NCBI RefSeq assembly: GCF_001949145.1 | Contig: NW_019091595.1 | Span: 186,001 to 250,000 of the forward strand | Reading direction: 5' to 3' | DNA length: 64,000 nucleotides | Source: Acanthaster planci | Taxonomy: Eukaryota > Echinodermata > Asteroidea > Valvatida > Acanthasteridae | Shown: piece by piece, positions 33,001 through 45,000 of the stretch | Numbering within the stretch: the stretch's first letter is position 1 | How the letters are laid out: each line of letters opens with the position of its first letter | Program-made: the position numbers and the translations under genes | The notes under the pieces: model-generated | Databases searched by the model: none | What the model was told of the DNA's origin: nothing | Seen by the model: only the letters and a program-made list of their open reading frames with translations

Positions 33001-36000
33001 CACAGTGGATGGTGCGAACCAGCGTTAGGATCACTGATCGAGATCTGGATCCGTGTGAAATAAACGAGCCCACCATGTACAACGATGTACCAGCGGAAAT
33101 TTGAACCGGTGGCGCACCGGAAGAAGTCTTGGTTGTACCAAGAAACCATACTAACCACATATTAATTATCATATGCCTGCATAGGAAATTCGAATGTACA
33201 ATCATTGTACGTGTGAAATGTATTTTATTATGTGTATCAACTTTTTAAACACGTTATAGGTCACAAGATTAATTAAATCGTTGATTGCCTCATTCACTGC
33301 CACTTTTAATGGTATGCCAGCATTTTTAAGTGGCCTTAAATCTGGTGTTGCTTATATATCTACTAGGGACAAAGTCTAAAATTTCCAGAAAAAAAAATCG
33401 GTGGATAGGCCTACTTCCATAATGCAATATTTATTTGTGATGTTATTTGAAATAAATTTCATGAAAATTCCACAAATGTTGGCGAACTGTATATTCAGAA
33501 ATATGTGAAAAATAATTTCCGGTGTGAAAGGAGATTTGTCCAGCGGCATGTCCAGCTTTTTGTGTTGGGGAGGGGATTCAAAAGCGATGCAGCTTGGGGC
33601 CCATTCAACATGATGTTGGGAGACAAAAAAATACCAAAGGCTTTGCTCGCGGCCCCAGCATCCTTGCTTTTATTTCATGATGTTGCTGTCTTAAGCTTTT
33701 GGTGCTAATGTTTGATGAATTAAAATACTGATTCCATTCTTACCTATGAGGTAATCTATGTGAAAAAAGACAGTTGCCCCCCCCCCGCTGGATACGCCTC
33801 TGGGTTCTGTGTGTCACGATATCCTACCCCTCGGATGTTTTGTCCCTTTCCTTTTCACATCAAACACAAGAAGTGACTGACTGTTGCTTGAAATTTCGGA
33901 ATTTTTTCTTTTGAATAACGACTTGATGCAATTGTTTTGGGTATTTTGGTGAAATATGTCACCTCAACAGAAGTGACAGATCTATGTTTATGGGGGGCAA
34001 TCACACAAAAGGCCTTTTTTACCTGTCTTTCTGTCAAGTTGAGCGTGACTGCTATCTCGTATCTGCGCAGGCGCGTCAGGTAGTTGTGGTGGCTAAACTC
34101 GTTCTCCAGCTCTCGTATTTGGTCTTTGGTGAACGCCGTCCGCTCCTTCCGTGGCTTCGAGTTGAGGTCGAGCTTGTAGCACTGGTCGCCGTTATTGCCT
34201 GAAGCAAATGCCAAACGAAACGAATTTTAGTCGCTGAAAAACACCGTCCAACACCGGCAGAAAAAGCTGTTCTACCCATGCTGTTTTTTCTAAATAATCA
34301 TTCAGCGTGCACGAGCATCTCCGTTACACATTGTAATACTTAAGTGTATACCGTAATTTTTATGCTTTGAAAATCAGTTTAAGGGGAAGTTTTGTTGTTC
34401 TCGTTTGTCCAGCTTCCAACCATTGACTCAATTGCAAGAATTGTCCAGCCCTTTTGGCAAAACTAATCTTTGACCCAAAAGACAGATGTTACTGTCATAT
34501 TTCCATGTATGCATGTACACGTACAGTGTTCACACAGGCACCGCAGAAACTGTGGGGCGAAACTTCGCGCGTTTTAAAATCCGTGTGCACGTTTTTAATT
34601 TTTGGTTCTTGTCATTTCTAGAGCTCCTTGTATTCAAAGTTTCAAGCAGGTCGTGGAGTTTTGCTTTAATACAGATTAAAAATGGTTGCTGCTTTCTAGC
34701 AAGCCTTCCCTGCAAACACTGTGGCGTTATTCCTCGGTATTGTCACAGGATTACAGTGACCTGGGTGTAGTCCTCTGATAACACCCATCAGGTGTTAAAT
34801 TAACACCAATCTAACACCACTTTGCAGCGTTCTACGAGTGAAACAAGACAACCCAAGATATAAATGAACCTGTTATAGTCGCCCCCATAGTTACTTAGTT
34901 GGGAATTCGCCAACATTCATCTCAAGAATTTCAATTTGTGAATAAAATTTTTAGACCCAGTCCCAAAAGATTTCTTCCAAGGGAAAAAATCGGCTGAAGA
35001 TTCATCAGTGTGACGCCGTGAAAGTCTGACGGGAGTATTAACCGCCACCAGTCAGGCATCACGGCACAGGTGCGCAGCCAAACGTCCGGGACCGATATGG
35101 CCCTGCCCCGTCACTGCATAGCAGCTGATACAACACCGGTAATGCAGTTACATCTGTGTGTTTTTGGACACAGCCGGCCAAGCACTTCTCCCATTAATCG
35201 GCTAAGATACCTTTTATTGTTTTCACAGCGTCGTAACGACGGTGTAAAAATTTAAGGGCACAACGTGGCGAGTCGGAGCAGAAAGAACAACGCAGGACAT
35301 CGACGGGGTATAGAGAGTGCCTGGTGTTGTTAGCTGTCGGCCGGCAGGCTCTGCGGTTCTCGGGACGCGTGCCCACATGGAAATTACTCACCGACGGCCG
35401 TGGTGCGTGCCGTGTTTGTTTGGGTTCTAATTTGGCCCAATTATTTCGAAACGGAGAAGGCCTGTGATATATGCCATTATATAATTACATCATTGGTGTA
35501 ACGCGACAAGTTTCGGTTTTGTTGTGTGGGCCGATTAGGTTGCGCGGGTGCTGCCTTCCAAGTTCCCCCGAGGCAAAGACTCTGGTGTCTTTTCCAAGCA
35601 CTGCATGTTTCTTGCTCAAACGTGAAGGTCTCGCACGAGTTTTCATGAGAAATGAAGCAGGTCCAGACCACTTTTCAACGTTTTTGTTGTTTAAGATCAA
35701 TTCGCAGGGACGCTTGTCCCTTCATGATGCTTCTCCAGCACAAGTTAATTTTTCATCCGTTGCGAGTTTGCTGGGAATTCGTGAAATGGGCTTAGTTTTA
35801 GATAATTCTACTGTCGACCATTGACTCCATCATCGGTGTTGTACTCCGTCGGCAAACATTGATGGTCGCTTGTAAAAGACACTACACGCTGACACTTAAA
35901 GACTGCAGTGCTTTAATTGAGAAAATAATAAACTACCCAAAAGGCAGATGATAAATATTAGACCAATCGCTGATAGTCGTTCATTAAACCCACATATGGA

Positions 36001-39000
36001 AATGTAGGACAGTGTAGAGAAATATCTAAAATTGTGACGAATCTATACAAGAAGACTGGTTCCTTACGGAGATTTTCCTTATTCTGAACGCACAGAACAT
36101 CCTGTATAATTATCTGTGTAACGGTAAAGTTCTTACCGCTGACAGTTTTGCTATCTCGTTGTTTACAAACATTGACCTCTGACCCATCCGGGCAGGATTT
36201 CTTTTTGTTCTATCTAAAGGCGAGTTTCACAAAAATGGAAGGGGGGGTATAACAGCAATATTGCAAAACGACCTTGAGGGCCTGGGACAGCTTGTATTCG
36301 TGCGTTGACGATTGCGAGAGGCAATCTCTTAGCCGTGTCCAGTATAGTTCGCCACGTGCGGGCAACTTCAACCCAGGGTCACCCATCCGACAACCAGGCT
36401 CGGCGTGCTGGCCAATGCCCGTCCAGCGTGAGAGCTGCTTGGGCGGTACACGGTACCGGTACAAGCACGTCCGGCCCGACGTTTATTGCCGGGTGCTGAA
36501 ACACCGTCACTCACCCATGACCATTTTCTGTGACTCCACCTGCGAGATTTGATGCAGGCCTCTTATCTATAGTATACAATATATAAAACTATCAAGTAGG
36601 CCCTAATCTGTGCGGATCTACCCGTCCAATTTACTTGACCCATGGAAAACGTAATTTCCTGGAGCCTGAGACTGCCACGACTGCTTGCATGATTTTGTCT
36701 TAAGCCTGTGTTTGAGAAAGAAGTTTTTTAAAGCCCTTTTTACATGATGGTACCACTGTGCATAATTTCGCTAACTGATTATGATGAAATACTGCACAAT
36801 GGAGAAAATGCAGTCTGTAGATTTAACTCTGCATTTCCTATAACGTGGAACTTAAATATGTATCTGTTCTTCCCTGTTAGCTATTTTCAATCACTCCTTA
36901 ATGTCTCAATTTGCTTCAATGGTGGTTTACACAGTGTACTACAATGTTTTCCAGGCAAAAGTTAAATACTCATTCAAGCTGGTTCCCTCTACAGGTAAGC
37001 TATATGGATTTCATATGAAATCACTTAAATTTGCAAGAAATTTCGCAGGCTTATGAATTTTTCAAATAATAAATCGGCATACGATAGCCGTGTCACAACA
37101 CCGTTGGTGATCCATTGAATAGCGTCAGCCGTGATGAGATCAACAATTCATTTAACATCCGCAGCTAGGGTCACGTGATAAGACAGAGTCTTTAAGACAG
37201 AGTCTTACCAACAGCCAAAAGGGCAACGGCAGAAGCTGGAATCATTGTCAGAATGTAAGATATCATTTCGATTTTCTTTCTTCCATGGATCAAAACCCAG
37301 CTCACAGGCATGCAACTCAGACGCACATAACATGTTTTCCTTGAGTGAGGAAACGGCCCTCAAAAAGAGCGGCAAGAGTTTTTTCCCCCCTATATAGCGC
37401 CATTTTCGTCTTTGTAACCCCATTACATGTAGAATGTCTCTCGAGAAAGAATTTCACCAACAATTCGTAAAAAAGATCGTAGCAGCATGACTTCAGGCAC
37501 ATTGTCATGAAGTGGGATCCTTCCCGGCAAACAATTGACCTCGTGAGAATGAACTAACGTTAAACGAAACCGGAGACAGAACCGTCATTGTTTTAAGCAT
37601 AAAAAAACCTTGGATGACACAAAAGTGAATAATGTAATGCACGTACCCGGATGCACGTTAGGCGAATGTAGGGGCAGGAATTGATTACAGTACTCAAGCC
37701 CACATGCATGAGGTAAAAAAATGCTATTCTCGGGACACCCGCATGGACATGTAGATGGCACGCATGTCTGTTTAAGATGGTGGACCTCCCATCCAGAGAC
37801 ACAGCGCCGACCCCTTCCGCGCGTATTGCACGCCTGCTCCCCGGGCGCTCACATGCAGAACTTTATTAAAAGAGGTCACAATATGGAATATTGTGCAACA
37901 ATAAATTAAACTCACTGCATGCAAAACATGATTTATCTGGCGGTCTGGCATGGGGTGTACCGGCGATACGGCTTCTCTCTTCTGGCTCGCGAGGATTGCC
38001 CGGATGCTATTAATATCGCCAATTTCCTGTAAGAATTTAAGGGACAGACACACCTGCTGACAACATAGGGGTGGGGAATTGGGTCGTATCCTGGGAGATT
38101 TTATAATGTGTTTTCCAATCTATCTACATCGTGCCTTTGGTATCTTTTTCCCTTCTTGCTAAGAGACTAGGCCTAAGCAGGACTTTAGAAACAAACCAAC
38201 AGAAAATGAGAAATCGCGTTAGGCTGATTTCCACCTTGTTGAGATTCAAATAAAATAAAATTTTTCCTTTGAGAAAGATTTCCCTTGGATCAAAACGCCA
38301 GGTCTTATAAATTGTTCTACAGTTCGATGTTATATAGGTCACTGTGTGTGAAGCGTTTTTTTTATTTACATTTCAAAATAATATTGAACATAATTTTAGG
38401 TGCACTTCATCGACTGAGTAAGCAAAACGAAGACCACCAAGCATTCTTTTGTCCTTGTCTGAAGCACAGTTGCTAACGAGGAACCTGTGGGAATAACTTG
38501 AATATGAACTGAGCGGGAAAGTCGAAAGCAGCTGTCCAGCAGTTACAGTGTTCGTTACTGTACTATAAAGGCCCCCTATATTGATTTTTATGATTCCAGT
38601 TTCCGGTGTCCCCCATGCGACCACTGGGGTCGCTTGTCGTCAAGGTCAAAAATGGTGAAGCAACCAATAATACACCTTATTCACGAGTCGGCTTTTGTAT
38701 CAAATTGAACACGAGGTAATCTTTCACAGTTTTTGGAACTTAAAGAGTAGAAATTAAAGCAAGAGATATAATTTCACTACGGAGTAACAACTGGCTATGG
38801 CGAATAGTTCAAATCTACGACTAAACAAACTTCATGCCTTAAGCCACGCAAAAGGGAAGCTTGGGACCACGTGATTTTGGGCGGAACGGTGGATGGCAGA
38901 GCGTTCAGTGCGCATTACGCGCAACGCACTTATATTTCCTGTATTTGTTTACATGTTCTTCCAAATACGCTCACCTTTTTGCTCTTCAGTACTGCCATCT

Positions 39001-42000
39001 CTTCTTTTCGCAGGATGGGCCAGATCAAGTAAACGGAGGGGGGTTTTACAATCGAAAAATGGCGTCATAGAATTTTATGGCTGGAATTCTTGAACTGTGC
39101 GTAAATTCTTTATACCGATGGGTGAATTCGCCCATAGTTTTGATTTTAGTCGGGCGCCACGCAGATTACGAAAAACCCCTGTAGTTTTGAATAGGGCCTG
39201 GCGGTCTATGCGTTGATATGTCTGTGCTTGGGACGCACTAGTCATGAAAATAGTCTGGCAACATCCTATTCAAAGTTTACAATATGCAAAGCAGTTTCAG
39301 GGAACATGATTGAAAATGGCTTCCTGGTTAATATTTAAAGTATATACTGTTGTTCAACACTCTTTGTTGAACTGAGTGGCAATCAGCTAAAAGCTGATTG
39401 GTTTTCTTTTGAAAGCTTTTAAAAAAATCAAGCATGTCTATATGCCCAACCGATTTGCGTAGGTGCTCTTCGAAATTTACCCGTTCATGGTTAATTAATT
39501 TTTCAGAAAGCGGTCTATGTTGCATTTAGGCACTGGTGTCGCTGTTAAACTTAATGTCTTTTAGCGGTGCAGTTGGCGTCTAGTTTTATGGTCAGTGGTA
39601 CAGTTTAATTAACAATCCTCGATTCCCTATCTTCAAAAGGCAGACCGAGTTTGGCAAGCTAATTCAGAGGAGCTGATGTAGTCTCTGGCTCCAGCCGCCT
39701 TGCAAGTTGCTGTGAACAGAACGTTGCACTCCTTTTAAGGGCAACTTTCCTCTGAACATCTGACGTGTTGACAACAACTTGCTCTCCGCGCAATTTCATT
39801 ACGATTTGACAGAAGGTCAGCGAGGTTACCTCAAAAAACCGAGAAACTTCGAAATTGGGAGAGACACGCAGTCGACATTTAGCTGAGGAACATCTGTGGG
39901 GTTAGGGCTGTGTGCATGTGGCGCAGATCCATGCGCAGATTCTCCCGGTACATGGTGTATGCAGGGGTCTGCGCTCCCTTTACCTTTGAGAATTGCACCG
40001 TCGGAGGATAAAATCTGACGGCTGTTGCATGTTTTACCAAAGCATCTTTCATCATAAAGGCTTTTTTTGTGAAAAGTAATCGATGCAAATAAACCTTGCA
40101 ACTGAGAAGTTTCGTTTCCACCGTTAAAAACACCTGTAATTTAGACATCGATAGCTGGAGGAATAACGACGATTTTCGCGAGATTTTTATTAACCACGGG
40201 GGCGTTCTCAATTTGTTATGCATTGCCGGTTTTTGCGGTTGTTCGAAGATGACACTGGTCGATAGGCCATGCATAAAGTGTCATAATGAAGCCCCACGAA
40301 GGAAAGTTTCAATCAGTCAGAATACGGATTTTCTTATTTAGCGAGTGAAGCACATTGTGGGGTACTATGCACACAAGGAAATAAAACTAACGGTGTCGTT
40401 TTACGGCGCACCCAAGCCACCGTGCCCCCGTCCCCCGGGCATTTAAAATTGACCGATTTCATTTTTCAGCAAGAAAGATCACTTTCTTTTCCGACTCCAG
40501 ACTTTTTTTTCTCCTTGAGATTAACCACGGCACCGATGTCTGGAAGGATTTGTTCCCGATCGTCTGTCATCGGGGATTAACCGACGGGTTCGCTTAGCAG
40601 TGTATAAAAGAGCAACTCGAGTCCCCCCAAAAGGTTCGCTGAGATTCCCTCCGCGTTTGGAGTATACTGTAAGTACATGTACAACTGGACGGGCCCATTT
40701 GACACGCTATAGCCCGAGATTGGCTGCACGCCGCGACCCATGTGTTAGTAGGATTACGCTGGCCTCGTCTCGTCTCGCTCTTTAAGTCCGTAATAGGGTT
40801 ATCCCTGGTGTGCGGGCAGGGGACTTGTGGTGTCGGTCATGATGCCATTGCTCAGAGAACACAACTAAATCCATGTTAACTATAGGGGCCTACACTCCCT
40901 TGAGCAAAATACGGCATAAACAGCGCTTTTAAATATATCTTCAATTTTTTCAAGACGAATCACTGCTGGAAAATAGTAAAGGTAAACATAAAAGGTATCG
41001 TCAACGTAGCCATATTAAGTTGAGCCTTGCAGGGACTCTACGCCACAAAGTCGCGATGTAAAAACGTGACCGTTCAATTTATGTCGGGTTTCGACTTTTC
41101 GTCCTTCTGGGGCTGAGTCTACAATATCAATCAATTCAATTGTATCTAAAGCTCCTTATATCGCATGTTTTATAAAACAGAGACAGGATAATGACGTCTT
41201 CCATGTACATACAGTTCCCATGTGTGAAGCTATAAACTACAAAAATAAAAAGGAAAATCGTAAAATTTATTTTACAAAATAATCATGCCACCGGCATCGA
41301 TCTTGAAACACTTTTTAACTTCACCTCGAGAGTCTAATCGCAGCAGCGTTGTGTGAAGTGATCAGAAAACCTCTCGTGTTTTGGACTTTTTACGGTACGG
41401 TTCCAGCTATGCTTGCTCAGGGTTTATGACGTATCCAGCCTCTTGGGGCGAGGAGGGGGGGGGACAAAATTGAAGTTTTTTCTTAATAGAAACAACTATG
41501 CAGTGTTTTCACCCGCATAAGGTGGGAGCACCATTTTGAAAATGCTGATACCACTTTCAAATCCTTACAGCAACAATGAACATAATGTCAACGGGGCAAG
41601 CTGACCCCACCCCTTTACATACGCCACACAGTGTCTAGTAGACATTATTTACGCTTTCCGCTGCAAGATTTTCAATGCAATCATTGATTTGTGATCACCA
41701 TGAATTGTTCCTGCCCGTCGAGGGGAGAGAGACGCTTCATTCAGGAGCACGGTCAGCCGGGAAAAATCGGCTCATTTTCGGCGTGTCCGTATTCTGTTCT
41801 GGACCTGGACCGCAAACCGAATGGGATATGCACTCTTGCCCACAGCATAAACCGTAAAGTGACATATCAACGCAGCCCTGTACACACCTTTAACTGAGAC
41901 ACTGACGAGTGATGGAAGTGAAGATTTTTTCCCTTTTCTCCCCCCCCCCTCTTTTGAAGTTAAAGACCTGTCGGTTTTATTTACCAGAGGGAAAATAAAG

Positions 42001-45000
42001 AGGAGGTATTATTTGTTGAAAAGAGGTCCTGTGTATTGTTCTTTGGTTGGCTTAACTCAAAAACCTTTTTTCCCTCTCTCTCAGATGGAATGCACCTCCA
42101 CAACGGCTGTGGATAAATCTAGATCAGTCCATCTGTAAAAAAAAGATGGCCTTTTCTTATGAAAAATGAAGAAGAGCATCGAACAGAGAGTTTAGTTTTT
42201 GTATGGTCTGACTCGTCGTAACTCCCGTAGTTTGGTGTATAGCGTTTAACTGTAGTGTGATAGACTATAACGAAATGGAAAGTTTACATGTGTATTAAAG
42301 CGTTACCGGGATGGTGACAGAAGCAAAACTGGAGCGAGGAAAATTGGCCACACGAAAATTCAGTGTTGTTGCGGGCTGCCATTGCCTGGTCGCGCGCCAA
42401 TGGCCACAGGGCACACCGGTTCAAATCCAACAGGGGGGTGCCTTGTGTCTCTAAGCAAGACTCTTTGCTTGAAGAAAATTTATCATTTTCCTCAAAGGAT
42501 GCGTGTAATATTTGCCCATCACAGAAGTATTTTTTACCGAAAGTTTCTCATGATTAACAAACAAAATGAGAAACATCACATGACGAACAGGAATGCTGGT
42601 AACAACACAAATAAAATAACAAACAAGTAAGCATGCGCACATCAACAAAAAACACGAGTGGAGCCTGTACTCTTTTCCCTGTCCTAATGTGCCTCGGCAG
42701 TAAACAAAACGAAACCCACTGAAACAATGACAGATTTATGACGAAGGATGCGTGTTTTGGAATCAGTTCATTCGCAGAGAGTGTTGGGGAAAGGTCTGGA
42801 GTTGAAGACATTGACCAGGGCTGCCGTGATACCTGGGGGACCATATATAACCGCTTGATTCACGGACGAGACTCCCCTCACTGCCACGGCAACATTTCAC
42901 TGCGACGGTCCAGAAGATTTAGGTCTCCTCCGCGCGGCGAAGTCGGTTGCCCCAAGTCTCTTTGATTCTCGCTACGGCCGCTGTGCAGCGCGAACCGTCC
43001 TTCGCTTCTGATTTGATTGCTAGAGAGGCAATAAAAACGCCAGAAAAAGGCAAGGGATTTCTGAGGAAGAACACTCGCCGTGCAGTGAGCACCTTTTTTG
43101 CTTGATCTGTGCCAGGATGCGGACAAAACGCAAACAAGATACGACGACGAATCCTCGCCCCCCCAAGGAAAAAAATAGGTGATTTCTGTTTGTAAGCGTT
43201 TTGCTGAGGCTGACCTGCAGTAAATCATGACATAAAAGAAAGCAGGAGTGAAAGTGAATCGAATGGAATTTCCCCACGACCTGATTAGACTTTTCACCTT
43301 CTTCACTAACAGCAATCTCAACTTTTTTTTTACGGAGAGGGATAGTTGGAGCTCAGTCACGAGTGACGTTTAACAGTTGTAATATTTAGTATCCAACTCA
43401 TCATCCCGATTGGGGGGGGCAGGCTGATCGTTGGAAAAATTAACATCTTACTGGATGCCAACAACGGTGCTGAGGAAACTAGCTTTCGCGATTTTCAGGC
43501 AACAACGGAAACAAGTCACAGGGTGGATCGAGGCGATAATGTGGGTTTGATTTGTTGACGTTCATTGCTACACCACCAATACTCGGACTCTGTACATTTC
43601 GAAATTGCAGTGTGGTATTAAAAATGTCCAATTATGTAAAACAAAATCGCCCCTTTTTTCAAAATTTGGTGCAGGTCCAAAAGCAGACGTCTGGGCCGGT
43701 TTCCAGCTTGTTTTTCCTCCAGCCGTTATGGCCAGAGGGCGCTCTGTTATATAAACAAAAAAATGGACATGATGTACGGGCAAGTTCGATCGAGGACAAC
43801 TTATCGGTTGTTGGTTGAATTTTCCCCTGGTAACCTATGCACAAAGTATATTCCAAATACCAGGCAAAATCGACTGTTGGGCGACAAGTGTTTCTGTCTT
43901 GAACTTGTCCCATATAGTCCACAGCTTGTTCGTGAACTTGTATTTCTTCTATGCCGAAGCTCCGTTTCGCCAGCCGTGTGCACGTCCGGATGTCATCCAT
44001 GCATTCGGTACAAAAATTGGAAGCATGGCCCGAGGTATCAGAGTACCCCCTTGACCCAGTTCCATCATATCAGACAAGGGGAAAAAATGCCGTCACACGA
44101 CAGAAGAGGCATTTCAAGAGAGAAGCGCCCGGGGCGAGTCACGGCCAGCCACATCTGGTCCGTCTCTCCGAGCTCCCCTTCTTCCTACTTCTTTTACGCC
44201 GGGGGGGGGGTGGCAACGAGATGTGAAGTTCAGGGTCTCCGGTGACCCCTGTACTTTCGCCAGCAAAAAATTAACCGACACCGATTACAAAGATGAAATG
44301 TCTGCGCTTCGGTGGGAGACTAGGCATGGGAACGGAGATGGGACGTGTACCCATTGGTGCGATTAAAGAGTTTCACAGTTGTCTTCTTTGATTCCTCAGT
44401 GAAAGGAAATCTTGAGACACCTTGTAGATTCGATTTTGCATATATTTTGGCCATTTAATTAAGGGATGTACGCAATGCAGTTTTTGTATTATAAGTTTTG
44501 AAAATGCATCTTAAAGTTTGTGTTCCGGTCGATTAATTTAAAGTGTTACTCGAATATACTGGTGTAGTGCGTAACGTTATTGCTGACCATTTAAACTTTT
44601 AGTTTGGCTTTTTCTCTGTGACAAAATGTTTGCGAGTAGTGAGTGATGAAGTTGTAAACCACGACAAATGCAAAAACAGACGCCCAAAATGACCGGAACA
44701 TGGTGTAGAGTTCATACCTAACAGCAAACGGAATCACTGGGGGGGTGTTGAGCCTTCGGACATGATGAAATACCTGTTCCTTTAGACTCAGTCTAGTATG
44801 TTTGACTTGATAATACCGAAGGAGTCGAAGATTGGCGAATGCTCTTGGGACACCAGTATCCCCACCCCCTGGCTACAATTGTCACTCTACCCCCCCCCCC
44901 TTGGCCCCAAGCATGAGAGCTCGGCGCTGAAAGAAAGCGCTGGTCCCTTTGAGGGAATGCAAGCCGGTACCGGAAAGTTCACCAGTCCGAACGAACAGAG

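Larger units (their letters stand above)
27061..34022. other. Mox intron 3 (splits the homeobox)
   Basis: A 6,962-bp intron. GC-richer blocks occur at about 27960-28100 and 28960-29310; a foldback lies at 32940-33060 and a GTTT repeat at 32662-32702. No exon with family similarity is seen. A 121-codon plus-strand frame at 29124-29489 lies in one of the GC-rich blocks and is probably non-coding. Confidence 0.6.

Noticed and set aside
42878-43360. 160-codon minus-strand open frame in Mox intron 2
   Set aside because: Contains poly-Lys/Leu from homopolymers and no motif; probably chance.
43763-44245. 160-codon plus-strand open frame in Mox intron 2
   Set aside because: No domain, no splice context, mixed composition and a G-run near its end; probably chance.
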